A stretch of 64,000 bases of DNA from Opitutaceae bacterium (GCA_028688225.1 JAQTYQ010000016.1:25101-89100), one strand, 5' to 3'. Shown: positions 54,163 to 62,310, counted from the first letter of the stretch. The notes: generated from the letters alone by a model not told the origin. Translations and numbers: made by a program.

Positions 54163-54882
54163 TTACGGTTGAACCATCGCATCCATTGGGGCGCAGCAAG
54201 CCTTCGCCCCTACGGCTTGGAGATTACGAAATACAGCGACAGGATCGGGGGCCTGCCAGACGGCGCCGAGCACCGCCGCGCCGTCGAAACCAAGATCACG
54301 GCACCGCGGCAGGTTTTTGGCGGTCACGCCGCCAAGCGCGAGCACGGCGGTTTTGCGTTCGGCCGCGGTCCGCTGGCCGAGCAAGGCGGTGAGTTCCTCC
54401 GGCATGAAATCCGTCCGGGGTCCGTGGCCGGGTTTGGAGATTGAGGGAAACACCGGGCCGAAAAAAACCGAGTCGTATCGACCCAGCGCGGCCTTGAGGG
54501 TGACGAGGCCGTGGCAGGAGCGACTGGTGAAAACGCCCCGTTGTAGGGCGGGGTCTCCGAACCCCGCCGATTTTCGAATCCTTGGCGGGATCGGCCCTGC
54601 GCTACAAAGCCTTGGCGAAGGAGGGCGATCCCGCCCTACATTAACGTCGTCCCGCCAATGGCAACCGCCGAGGCCGAACTCCGCGACCAGTTCGTGGTGC
54701 TGGTGCAGCACCAGCCGCGGATACCAGGCACGCGGCAGTGCACGCAGCCACACCGCCAGCCGTCCGGCGCTCCAGTGCGGTTTGCGCACGTGGTAGCGCT
54801 CCAGCCCGGCGGCAAACAGCGCGCCGAGCACCGCGGTTTCCCGCGGATCGTCGTGCTCAGGCGATATAACCACCAATTTCAT
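54163..54882 (-). CDS. thiE: Thiamine-phosphate synthase with in-frame REP insert
   Basis: 239 residues. TenI/ThiE motifs: SRSCHGLVTLKAAL, DSVFFGPVFPSISKPGHG, and ALGGVTAKNLPRC. Residues about 82-113 (VGRDRPPSPRLCSAGPIP and on) are encoded by the REP cluster 54543-54639 and have no counterpart in the family, where the HWRxD strand leads straight to TSRS. The C-terminal 15 residues (GAKACCAPMDA) are also encoded by a REP (54185-54213). Whether the enzyme is still active is unknown; some of these proteins (TenI) are not synthases. Confidence 0.8.
   Translation of the reverse strand: MKLVVISPEHDDPRETAVLGALFAAGLERYHVRKPHWSAGRLAVWLRALPRAWYPRLVLHQHHELVAEFGLGGCHWRDDVNVGRDRPPSPRLCSAGPIPPRIRKSAGFGDPALQRGVFTSRSCHGLVTLKAALGRYDSVFFGPVFPSISKPGHGPRTDFMPEELTALLGQRTAAERKTAVLALGGVTAKNLPRCRDLGFDGAAVLGAVWQAPDPVAVFRNLQAVGAKACCAPMDAMVQP
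54543..54639. repeat. REP/BIME cluster inside thiE
   Basis: GTAGGGCGGGGTCTCCGAAC with its own palindrome, then two inverted units ending CTAC at 54605 and 54639 (GGCGATCCCGCCCTAC). It is open in the thiE frame. Confidence 0.78.
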
Positions 54883-54983
54883 TGGCTAAATTCCAAACGC
54901 CAAAATTCCAAAACCCAAACCAGAGGTATTGGGCTCACTTTCCTTGAGAATCTGGCGGTCTGGCATTTGGAGTTTTTGCGGAT

Positions 54984-55226
54984 TCAGCCTCCTTGCGTGG
55001 CCTGAATGACCAGCACGCGATCGGCGTCGGCCAGCACGCAAGCCGGCCAGGCCGTGCGCGGCACCACGGCATCGTTGACGGCCACGGCCACGCCTTTGCG
55101 GGCGGCCAGGCCGAGCTGGTCCAGCAGCATGAGCAGGCTGGTCGGTCCGGACAGTAGACGCGGACGATCATTGAGGAAGATCGTGGCACCGGCCGCGGCT
55201 TGGCGCACCGGAGGAGAGGATGACAT
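54984..55226 (-). CDS. thiS: Sulfur-carrier protein ThiS
   Basis: 80 residues, ubiquitin-like fold (ATIFLNDRPRLLSGPTSLLML ... VAVAVNDAVVPR ... VLVIQATQGG) ending in the Gly-Gly that is adenylated and thiocarboxylated. It is the first gene after the TPP riboswitch. No thiF is present in the window. The gap to thiE contains an inverted ATTCCAAACGCCAAAATTCC-type word repeat. Confidence 0.9.
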   Translation of the reverse strand: MSSSPPVRQAAAGATIFLNDRPRLLSGPTSLLMLLDQLGLAARKGVAVAVNDAVVPRTAWPACVLADADRVLVIQATQGG

Positions 55227-55295
55227 GGGAGGAAGTATTTCACTTTCGCGCCCAACATCTCCGGCCGGGCAAGCTTCCTCCGCTCATCGCGGGCA

Positions 55296-55390
55296 GCTCC
55301 TGTTCTTCCCTACGGCGGTGTTAAACGCATCAGGTTCAAAGACTTTAAGGGCGGATCCTGCCCTCTTCTCAGCCCGGGGCCCCGAGCTCG
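55296..55390 (-). promoter_or_regulatory. TPP riboswitch (THI element)
   Basis: The minus strand contains the conserved core: GGGGCCCCGGGCTGAGA, then a P3 arm, CTTTGAACCTGATGCGTTTA, and CACCGCCGTAGGGAA, closed by a P1 stem AGCTC/GAGCT. It lies about 70 bases before the thiS start and should switch off the thi operon when thiamine pyrophosphate is plentiful. Confidence 0.95.
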
Positions 55391-55519
55391 CCTAAACGAG
55401 GCGGCGATACCAACGCCCACCTTGACCTGTTTTTCAATCACTATCTTACAGAAGCTCGCAAAGAGAGCAGAGGGTTTGGCATCCACCTTTGCGACCTCAG
55501 CGGCCTTCTGTAAAAAGTC

Positions 55520-55730
55520 ACCTTCTTGGATCCAGCCCGGACCTCCTCCCGGTCGGTGGGCAACCCCTCGCTGCTTATGACACAAAAAGGGCTGGCATTG
55601 GCCACGGCGGCCTGCCAACTTCCGCCCCGCATCAGGAACGAGCCCCGAACGGTCGGGGTTCTGCCAACCGGGCCGGGAGCGGCCACGGTGGCTTCGGGCA
55701 AGGGCCCGGATGTGCATCGCGGCCGCCCGC
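55520..55730. other. Hairpin-rich gap of unknown function
   Basis: About 210 bases between the TPP riboswitch and a bidirectional terminator. Stems include CCAGCCC/GGGCTGG (about 55535 and 55597), CCCCGA-ACGG-TCGGGG, and GCCACGGTGGC. No known RNA family could be matched by eye and no protein-like frame is convincing. The thi promoter is probably in or near this stretch. Just before it (about 55440-55520) is an inverted TTACAGAAGCTCGCAAAGAG-type word repeat. Confidence 0.4.
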
Positions 55731-55732
55731 GG

Positions 55733-55792
55733 TGAACAAAAACGCTCCCGAAGACGAAGCCGCCCTGATGCCACGGGCGGTTTTTGTTTTCC
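55733..55792. terminator. Bidirectional intrinsic terminator
   Basis: AACAAAAACGCTCCCG at the left and CGGGCGGTTTTTGTT at the right pair almost perfectly around an inner CCGCCC/GGGCGG stem, giving an A run on one side and a T run on the other. It separates transcription coming from the radical SAM gene from the thi region, and vice versa. Confidence 0.65.
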
Positions 55793-55828
55793 CCTGGTGC
55801 GCAAACCTCCAACCGACGTTTACGCATC

Positions 55829-56077
55829 ATGTCATCCATCGACTCGCCTCGCCTCCGGGTCCGCGTCCGCGCGGAAAACCCGAACCATCATCTCTGGAAC
55901 AACCACGGCACGTGGTTCATCCACTATACGGTGCATCCGACGCCGTTCACCAAGGAGCGGGTGCGCCGTTCGCTCGGCACGCCCCTGCTCGCAGCGGCCC
56001 GGGAGCGGCGCGACGCCTTCTTCGCGCATCTGCAAACGCCGGCCCGGCCGGCTCCCCTCCAAGCCACCGCCGCCTGA
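55829..56077 (+). CDS. Small protein resembling an integrase N-terminal arm
   Basis: 82 residues: MSSIDSPRLRVRVRAENPN, then GTWFIHYTVHPTPFTKERVRRSLGT and AAARERRDAFFAHLQ. The 'R-RRSLGT ... ARERRDA' pattern is typical of the N-terminal region of tyrosine recombinases, but no catalytic domain follows. It may be a stand-alone DNA-binding fragment or remnant. It is preceded by a terminator-like hairpin and followed by a CAGAAGCAGCGCGAAGAG-type word repeat. Confidence 0.55.
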   Translation: MSSIDSPRLRVRVRAENPNHHLWNNHGTWFIHYTVHPTPFTKERVRRSLGTPLLAAARERRDAFFAHLQTPARPAPLQATAA

Positions 56078-56175
56078 ATCAGAAGGAATTCTTACAGAAG
56101 CAGCGCGAAGAGCGCAGAGAATGAGGCATGCCTCCTCTGCTGCTTCTGTGAAATCAGGGCCGTTCCACGCTGGTC

Positions 56176-57654
56176 CTACACGCCGAGGGCCGCGCAGCAC
56201 TTGCGGAAGTGATGACCGTAAATGGAGAGTGTGACCGCCATCGGCAGGAGCGCGGGACGATGGAAAAATGTCCAGACCAGCAGCCGCCAGTATTGGAAGC
56301 GCTCCCGGCCGAGGACACCCAGGCGCACGCTGGAAAGCGCAAACGCCATCATCCGCCGCCAGTCCAGTGAAACGGAGAACTTGGGGCGCTTGTACTCACG
56401 CAGGAAGGTGCGGATGCGCTGATAGTACGGCCCCGGCGCATAGATGTTCTTTAGAATGCTCCGATATCCCTCGCGCAGCGCCTCCATCTTCATGCACGGG
56501 GCAAAGTTCGTCGTGCCGTCCACATTGTCCCCCGTGCTCTGGCCCAGCAGCCGGCCCTGCTGCTGCAGCCGCGCATGCAGCCTCGTGCCGGGCACGGCCT
56601 GCAGCAACCCGACCATGGCGGTGACGATGCCGCTTTTCTGGATGAACTCGATCTGCCGGCGGAAGATCGTCGGCGTGTCGCTGTCGAAACCGACGATGAA
56701 TCCGCCCTGCACCTGCAGCCCGGCGCGCTGGATGCGCTTGATGTCGGCGACCAGATCCCGGCCCTGGTTCTGCCGTTTGTTGCACTCGGCCAGGCCCGCA
56801 TCATCGGGCGTCTCGATGCCGATGAACACCATGTCGAAGCCCGCCTCGGCCATCATCCGCATCAACTCATCGTCGTCGGCGAGATTGATGGAAGCCTCGG
56901 TGTAGAGCGCGAAGCCGCGCCGGCCCTGGCGCCAGCGGATCAGCGCCGGGAGCAATTCCTCGCGCAGCAGGCGTTTGTTGCCGATGAGATTGTCGTCGAC
57001 GAAGAATACCGCGCCGCGCCAGCCCCGCTGCCAGAGGTCGTCGAGCTCGGCGATGATCTGGGCTGGCGTCTTCACGCGCGGCCGGTGTCCGAACATCGCC
57101 GTGACGCTGCAAAACTCGCAGTCAAACGGACAGCCGCGCGAGTACTGGACGCACATCGAAGCATAGCGGCGCAGGTCGGCCAGCTCCCACAAGGGCGCCG
57201 GGGTCTGGCGGATGTCGGGAAGCTCCGCCGAGGCGTACACGAGGCGCGCCCGGCCCTGTTCAAGGTCGCACAAGAATTCCGGCAGGGTTACCTCCGCCTC
57301 GTTCAGGACGAAATGGTCCACGCCGGAGAACTGCTCGTGCTCGGTGGTGAACAGCGGTCCGCCCGCCACGATCTTTTTGCCCGCCGCGCGGCAGCGCGCG
57401 ATCAGCGCCCTGGCCGAGTCCCGCTGCACGATCATCGCACTGATGAACACCACATCGGCCCAGCCTAGATCCTTGTCCTTGAGCTTGCGCACGTTCAGGT
57501 CCACCAGTCGTTTCTCCCAGGCCGGGGGCAGCATGGCGGCGACGGTGAGCAGACCCAGCGGCGGAAGGGAGGCCTGTTTGCGGATGAATTTCAGCGCGTG
57601 CTTGAAACTCCAGAAAGTGTCCGGAAATTCCGGATAGAGCAGTAGAACCCTCAT
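56176..57654 (-). CDS. B12-binding radical SAM protein (DUF4070 type)
   Basis: 492 residues: an N-terminal cobalamin-binding-like domain (LPPLGLLTVAAMLP ... VVFISAMIVQRDSARALI), the radical SAM cluster motif CPFDCEFC near residue 183, YTEASINLADDDELM, and a C-terminal DUF4070 region (EGYRSILKNIYAPGPYYQRI). Relatives include HpnP, which methylates hopanoids, but many have unknown substrates; no hopanoid gene is near. The ATG at 57654 gives MRVLLLYPEFPDTFWSF. Confidence 0.88.
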   Translation of the reverse strand: MRVLLLYPEFPDTFWSFKHALKFIRKQASLPPLGLLTVAAMLPPAWEKRLVDLNVRKLKDKDLGWADVVFISAMIVQRDSARALIARCRAAGKKIVAGGPLFTTEHEQFSGVDHFVLNEAEVTLPEFLCDLEQGRARLVYASAELPDIRQTPAPLWELADLRRYASMCVQYSRGCPFDCEFCSVTAMFGHRPRVKTPAQIIAELDDLWQRGWRGAVFFVDDNLIGNKRLLREELLPALIRWRQGRRGFALYTEASINLADDDELMRMMAEAGFDMVFIGIETPDDAGLAECNKRQNQGRDLVADIKRIQRAGLQVQGGFIVGFDSDTPTIFRRQIEFIQKSGIVTAMVGLLQAVPGTRLHARLQQQGRLLGQSTGDNVDGTTNFAPCMKMEALREGYRSILKNIYAPGPYYQRIRTFLREYKRPKFSVSLDWRRMMAFALSSVRLGVLGRERFQYWRLLVWTFFHRPALLPMAVTLSIYGHHFRKCCAALGV

Positions 57655-57782
57655 GCGGATTGGAGGGTAGACCCATTTCCCGGGGATGGGAAGGACCATC
57701 GCGACCACCCAACGCCCGCCCCGCTGGATCACGCCCGCACTGGATAATTGCGCCGCGCAGATCCTTGTGCTGGCATGGCTGC

Positions 57783-59030
57783 ATGTCCCACGCCGTCGAC
57801 ACCGAAGACCTGCTCGAACGCTTCTGCCGCTATGTCCGCCTCGACACCCGGAGCGACGCCCACTCTTCCGCCTGCCCCAGCACGCCGGGACAATGGGACC
57901 TGCTGCGTTTGTTGGAGAAGGAATTGCAGGAGCTCGGCGCCGCCGGGGTGCGCCTCACCGCCGACGGCTACGTGCTGGCCACCATCCCGGCCACGTCGCC
58001 CAAGACCGGCGGGGCCCGCCTGGCCTGGTTCGCCCATGTCGACACCGCCGCCGAACTGCCCGGCAGCGCCAAGCCGATCGTGCATCGCAAATATGACGGC
58101 CAGCCCATCGTCCTGCCGGACGATCCGTCGCAACAGCTCACCGTCGATACCATTCCGCACCTGCGGGAAAAGATCGGCCATGACCTCATCACCGCGAGCG
58201 GCACCACGCTCCTCGGCGCCGACGACAAGGCGGGGATCGCCGTCATCATGAGCGCCGTCCGCCATCTGCGGCGCCATCCGGAGATTCCGCACGGGGTGCT
58301 CCGCGTGTGCTTCAACCCGGACGAGGAAATCGCGCGCGGCATGATCAGGCTCGATCTTGCGGAACTGGCGGCGGACGTGGGCTACACGCTCGACGGCGAG
58401 GATCTCGCCGAGATCGATTACGAGACGTTCTCCGCCGACGCCGCCGTCCTCGAGATTCGCGGCGTCTCCATCCATCCCGGCTGGGCCAAGGGCGTCATGG
58501 TCAACGCGCTCCGCCTCGCCGGGCAGTTTCTCTCCGCGCTGCCGGCCGAGGTTTCCCCGGAGCGCACCGCCGGCCGCGACGGCTTCATCCATCCCGTCGA
58601 AGTGGACGGCAACGCCGACCGCTGCACGGTGCGGCTGATCCTGCGCGACTTTGAACTCGCCGGGCTCGCGGCCAAGCGCGTCATCGTCGAACAGGTGGTG
58701 GCCGGGCTGCGCATCGTCGAGCCCCGCGCCGGCTTCACGCTCACATTCGCCGAGCAGTACCGCAACATGCGCTACTGGCTGGAGCAGGACATGCGCCCCG
58801 TGGAGTTCGCCCGTGAGGCCGTGCGCCGCGCGGGGCTCACGCCGTTCTCCTCCGCGATCCGCGGCGGCACCGACGGTTCCAACCTCACCGCCCGCGGACT
58901 GCCCTGCCCCAATCTCTTCTGCGGCATGCGCGAAGTGCACAGCCGGCGAGAGTGGGTGAGCCTCCAGGACATGGCCAAGTCGGTCGAGACCCTCCTCCAC
59001 CTTGCCCAGTTCTGGCACGAACGCGCCTGA
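57783..59030 (+). CDS. pepT: Peptidase T (tripeptidase, M20B)
   Basis: 415 residues. Zinc ligands and catalytic residues of M20 peptidases: AHVDTA near residue 82, LLGADDKAGIA near 142, NPDEEIARG near 178, and the final His in GMREVHSRREW. It releases the N-terminal residue of tripeptides in the cytoplasm. It is divergent from the radical SAM gene with 128 bases between. Confidence 0.93.
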   Translation: MSHAVDTEDLLERFCRYVRLDTRSDAHSSACPSTPGQWDLLRLLEKELQELGAAGVRLTADGYVLATIPATSPKTGGARLAWFAHVDTAAELPGSAKPIVHRKYDGQPIVLPDDPSQQLTVDTIPHLREKIGHDLITASGTTLLGADDKAGIAVIMSAVRHLRRHPEIPHGVLRVCFNPDEEIARGMIRLDLAELAADVGYTLDGEDLAEIDYETFSADAAVLEIRGVSIHPGWAKGVMVNALRLAGQFLSALPAEVSPERTAGRDGFIHPVEVDGNADRCTVRLILRDFELAGLAAKRVIVEQVVAGLRIVEPRAGFTLTFAEQYRNMRYWLEQDMRPVEFAREAVRRAGLTPFSSAIRGGTDGSNLTARGLPCPNLFCGMREVHSRREWVSLQDMAKSVETLLHLAQFWHERA

Positions 59031-59067
59031 GGCAGCAACAACCCGCAACTCTCCATCTCCTCCCACC

Positions 59068-60024
59068 ATGAAAGCCATCCGCCTGCACGAATTTGGTCCG
59101 CCCGAGGTCATGAAACTGGAAGAGGTCGCCGACCCCCGGCCCGGCCCGGGTCAGGTGGTTGTGCGGGTGCATGCCGCCGGCGTCAATCCGGTCGAGACCT
59201 ACATCCGCTCCGGCACCTACGCGTACAAGCCGCCGCTGCCCTATACTCCCGGTGGCGATGCGGCCGGGACCGTCGCCGCAGTCGGTGAACAGGTGACACG
59301 TTTCAAACCCGGCGCGCGGGTCTACACCGCCGGCACGGTCAGCGGCGCCTATGCGCAGCAGACCCTCTGCAACGCCGAACAGGTTTATCCCCTGCCGGCC
59401 GGCGTGTCGTTCAGCCAGGGCGCAAGTCTCCATGTGCCGTACACGACGGCCTACCGCGCCCTCTTCCACCGCGCCCGGGGCCATGCCGGCCAGACGGTGC
59501 TGGTGCACGGAGCCTCCGGCGGCGTCGGCATCGCCGCGGTGCAGCTGGCGGTGGCGGCCGGGCTGACCGTTATCGGCACCGGCGGCACGGAGCGCGGGCG
59601 GCAGTTGGTGCGCGAGCAGGGGGTGCCCCAGGTGCTCGATCACAAGGCGGCGGGGTATCTTGACGAATTCATGAAACTCACCGGCGGGCACGGCGCCGAC
59701 ATCATCCTGGAAATGCTGGCCAACGTGAACCTCGGCCGTGATCTCGCCGTGCTGGCGCGAGGCGGATGCATCGCCGTCATCGGCTGCCGGGGTGAGGTCC
59801 AGATCAACCCGCGCCTCCTGATGCGGGCGGAAGGCTCGATCGTCGGCGTCCTCGCGGGCAGCCCCGAGGAGGTGGCCCAGGCCCACGCCGCCATCGGGGC
59901 CGGGCTGCGGGCGGGGACATTGCGGCCGGTGGTCGGAAAGGAACTGCCCCTGGCCGAGGCGCCCCGCGCCCATCACGAAATCATCGAAGGCGCCGCCTGC
60001 GGGAAGATCGTGCTCGTGCCCTGA
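59068..60024 (+). CDS. Zinc-independent quinone oxidoreductase (zeta-crystallin-like MDR)
   Basis: 318 residues: MKAIRLHEFGPPEVMKL, AAGVNPVETYIRSGTYA, and the NADPH-binding GASGGVGIAAVQLA near residue 151. No structural-zinc Cys cluster is present, as in quinone reductase-type medium-chain dehydrogenases. It follows pepT by 37 bases. Confidence 0.92.
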   Translation: MKAIRLHEFGPPEVMKLEEVADPRPGPGQVVVRVHAAGVNPVETYIRSGTYAYKPPLPYTPGGDAAGTVAAVGEQVTRFKPGARVYTAGTVSGAYAQQTLCNAEQVYPLPAGVSFSQGASLHVPYTTAYRALFHRARGHAGQTVLVHGASGGVGIAAVQLAVAAGLTVIGTGGTERGRQLVREQGVPQVLDHKAAGYLDEFMKLTGGHGADIILEMLANVNLGRDLAVLARGGCIAVIGCRGEVQINPRLLMRAEGSIVGVLAGSPEEVAQAHAAIGAGLRAGTLRPVVGKELPLAEAPRAHHEIIEGAACGKIVLVP

Positions 60025-60258
60025 CGTCAGGCTGCCCCTTAGTCGTCATCACGCCGATATTCTGTAACGTATTACGTTACAAACCTTCACCCGTGTCCGT
60101 TCATTCTGTGCGATTGCCAGCCCCCCGTTTCTGAGTTCGTGACCTCAAGAGCAGGTTAGATTACGCTACAAGCAGAAGTGGGAGGCCCAGACGGAAGGAG
60201 CCCGTAGGGCGACTGGAGTCTGGGCCTCCCACCTGGTGGTCCCCAAAGGAAAAACACC

Positions 60259-60624
60259 ATGAATAGTAGCGGAGCAGCCAACACGCCGCCCAAACGCGGC
60301 GGCGGAAAGAAGCGCCGGTTTCTGAGTGCGGAAAAGAAGTTCCAGGTCTTCTTGGAGGCCCAGCACAGCACGGAGCCGATCGGCGAGATTCTACGCCGGG
60401 AAGGGCTCTACTCGACGGATCTGGCGCGGATCCGCCAGCAGGTCAAAGAAGGAGCCATGCAACGGCTCGGCGCCAAGCCCGGCCGCAAGGCCGAGGTGGT
60501 CAGCGCCGACTCCTACGAGGAGCTCAAGCGGGAACTGCAGCAGAAGGAACGGGCGCTGGCCGATCTGTCGGTCGAGCTGGCGATCTTGCGAAAAAAAACG
60601 AATGGGGGTTCGTGGGACCGATAG
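60259..60624 (+). CDS. IS3-type transposase OrfA
   Basis: 121 residues: basic N-terminus (KRGGGKKRRFLSAEKKFQVF), HTH (IGEILRREGLYSTDLARIRQQ) and a leucine-zipper-like helix (YEELKRELQQKERALADLSV). The 3' end carries A8 (60591-60598), where a -1 slip joins it to OrfB to make the active OrfAB. Confidence 0.88.
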   Translation: MNSSGAANTPPKRGGGKKRRFLSAEKKFQVFLEAQHSTEPIGEILRREGLYSTDLARIRQQVKEGAMQRLGAKPGRKAEVVSADSYEELKRELQQKERALADLSVELAILRKKTNGGSWDR

Positions 60625-61679
60625 CCGGTCTCCGGATCAACGCGCCAATCAAGCTGGCCATTCTCACGGTGATTGAGACCTCCCAGAACGGCGGCGTTTC
60701 CGCCCGGCGCAGTTGCTCACTCCTGATGATCGCCTATCGCCGGGTCGTGCGCTGGCAAGGGTGCCGGCGTGCCGGGCTGGGTTTGGTCGATGGCACGCCC
60801 GGCCCCAAGGAAGCCTGGCATCGGCTGCTGCCCGAGGAGGTGGCGAACATTACCCGCCTGGCCTGTCGTCCGGAATATGCCGATCTGTCGCACCGGATTT
60901 TGGCCGTCACCGTCTGGGAAAAGGGCCTGTGTTTCGTCTCCTTCTCTTCGGTCTATCGCGTGCTCAAAGCCCACGGGCTGATGACCGCGCGCGGCCACCG
61001 CGGCACGCACAATGGCCGTTCGTTGGCGCCGGTGCGCAAGCCACTCACCGGTGCCAACCAACGTTGGTGCTGGGACATCAGCTACCTGTCCACCGGGGAG
61101 AAAGGGATCTATCTGTTTCTTTACCTGGTGCTCGACGAGTACTCCCGCAAGGTGCTCGCCTGGCGGATCAGCTGGGTTCAGACGAGCGCCGAGGCGGCCC
61201 AGTTGTTGGAGACCGCCCTGACCCAGGAAAACGTCCTGGACCTGCCCGACGACCGCCGGCCGGAAGTCATCAACGACCGCGGTCGACCGATGCAAGCCAA
61301 GCCGATCCAGCGTCTCTTCGAGGATCACGCCATGCCCCAGTTGTTCGCGCGCCCCCGCACCCCCGACGACAATCCGTTCATCGAATCGGCCTTCAGCACC
61401 GCGAAACGCGCGCCCGAATATCCGGGCCGCTTTCACGACGACTCCGAGGCCACCGCTTACTTCGAGAAATACTTCGACTGGTACAACCATCGTCACTACC
61501 ACTCCGGCATCGACTATGTCACCCCCGCGCAAGCCCACCAGGGCCTGCGCGAGGCTATCGTTCGCCGCCGGTCGGTCCAACAACAAGCCCAGCGCCAACG
61601 GCGCCGGGCCGAGAACCAAAAAGTCAGCCCCCCACAGCAGCAAAAACACCGGCCACCAGCCCTCGTTCCTGTAGTGTAA
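60612..61679 (+). CDS. IS3-type transposase OrfB (DDE integrase domain)
   Basis: rve-type integrase core of about 355 residues, in the -1 frame relative to OrfA: first Asp in WCWDISYL, second in VINDRGRPMQA, Glu in NPFIESAFSTAK, then YFDWYNHRHYHSGI. It is probably translated mainly as a fusion through the A8 slippery run rather than from its own GTG. The TAA stop lies in the right inverted end. The frame is intact, so the element may be active. Confidence 0.9.
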   Translation: MGPIAGLRINAPIKLAILTVIETSQNGGVSARRSCSLLMIAYRRVVRWQGCRRAGLGLVDGTPGPKEAWHRLLPEEVANITRLACRPEYADLSHRILAVTVWEKGLCFVSFSSVYRVLKAHGLMTARGHRGTHNGRSLAPVRKPLTGANQRWCWDISYLSTGEKGIYLFLYLVLDEYSRKVLAWRISWVQTSAEAAQLLETALTQENVLDLPDDRRPEVINDRGRPMQAKPIQRLFEDHAMPQLFARPRTPDDNPFIESAFSTAKRAPEYPGRFHDDSEATAYFEKYFDWYNHRHYHSGIDYVTPAQAHQGLREAIVRRRSVQQQAQRQRRRAENQKVSPPQQQKHRPPALVPVV

Positions 61680-61759
61680 TTACCCAGCGGCTGAGGTCAT
61701 TGATTGAGAAACGCGGCGCCAGGAAGAAACTGTAACGTTATGCGTTACCGGCGTCCCCT

Positions 61760-62128
61760 ATGTATCCCCTGAGAATACCCCCGCAAATGCGGTTGCCGGC
61801 GGAGCTGTCGCTCGCCCTCTTCGAAGCCGCGGCAATCTCCGCCCGCGCCGCCGCCCGGTTAGTACTCCCGGAGCATCCCCGTCAGAGAGTCGGTCAGACG
61901 CTCCGTCCAGGGCCTGCCACCCCTCTATGGAACGGGCTGGTCAAACAGGCTCGTCCGCATCTGCGTAAGCGCGGAGAGAAGGTGAAGCTGGCACGCATCC
62001 TTGGCCTGCCCCGCCAGCGCATTCAAGATTGCCTCAAGGCTGGTGTCACCTGCCTCGACGCGGAGCGCACCCTGCTCCTGCTCTGCTGGGTCGCCCGCCG
62101 GCAACAAGGGCGCGAACTAACCACCTGA
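61760..62128 (+). CDS. HTH protein of unknown family, flanked by palindromes
   Basis: 122 residues. The C-terminal half has a helix-turn-helix-like stretch (GEKVKLARILGLPRQRIQDC) followed by LDAERTLLLLCWVARRQQ; the N-terminal half (MRLPAELSLALFEAAAISARAA) is helical. No enzyme motif is visible. Its start lies 10 bases after one palindrome and its stop 14 bases before another, consistent with autorepression or with a protein acting on these ends. Confidence 0.65.
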   Translation: MYPLRIPPQMRLPAELSLALFEAAAISARAAARLVLPEHPRQRVGQTLRPGPATPLWNGLVKQARPHLRKRGEKVKLARILGLPRQRIQDCLKAGVTCLDAERTLLLLCWVARRQQGRELTT

Positions 62129-62310
62129 AGCGACGACAGGTTTGTAACGTAATACGTTACAAACACCGCGGCGCCAGTGCACAAGGATGCCGAACACGCC
62201 GGTGTGTCCGTGGTTCTCCGAGGCAACATCAGCCACGCGCGATCCTTTGCACGCGACGGTGAATTCGCCTTCCCTCGCGGCGGATCCTGCTCAACACTCC
62301 GCCGCTCCGC

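Larger units (their letters stand above)
60155..61684 (+). mobile_element. IS3-family insertion sequence
   Basis: About 1.53 kb with orfA/orfB in overlapping frames. Imperfect inverted ends (GTTAGATTACGCTACA at left; TGTAGTGTAATTACC at right). CAG on both sides (60152-60154, 61685-61687) is a possible 3-bp target duplication. A 15-bp perfect hairpin (GTGGGAGGCCCAGAC at 60178, inverted at 60218-60232) precedes orfA. It sits in the loop of a host palindrome. Confidence 0.8.
60063..62161. mobile_element. Palindrome-bounded HTH gene unit, split by an IS3-type element
   Basis: The ends are 24-bp perfect inverted copies, each beginning with a 19-bp palindrome (TGTAACGTATTACGTTACA at 60063-60081; TGTAACGTAATACGTTACA at 62143-62161). 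A third, imperfect copy (TGTAACGTTATGCGTTACC, 61731-61749) precedes the single HTH gene at 61760. Without the IS the unit would be about 570 bp. No target-site duplication was recognised. Mobility is inference; an autoregulated gene with operators is the alternative. Confidence 0.5.

Noticed and set aside
55520..55735. SAM-I/SAM-IV riboswitch, RNase P RNA, tmRNA or 6S RNA
   Set aside because: Short resemblances (GGGCAACCCC; GGAGGTCCGGGC) were not supported by the rest of the conserved cores of these RNAs.
55441..55839. Minus-strand frame with RGGSW, considered as a formylglycine-generating-enzyme fragment
   Set aside because: Only a five-residue match; the rest does not follow the family, and the frame runs through a terminator hairpin and a dispersed repeat.
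57660..57782. In-frame extension of pepT upstream of ATG 57783
   Set aside because: The added residues (EGRPISRGWEGPSRPP) do not resemble peptidase T, whereas MSHAVDTEDLLERFCRYVRLDT does.
60063..62161. Integron cassette with attC sites
   Set aside because: The ends are short 19-bp palindromes without the GTTRRRY/RYYYAAC boxes in the attC layout, and no integron integrase is in the window.
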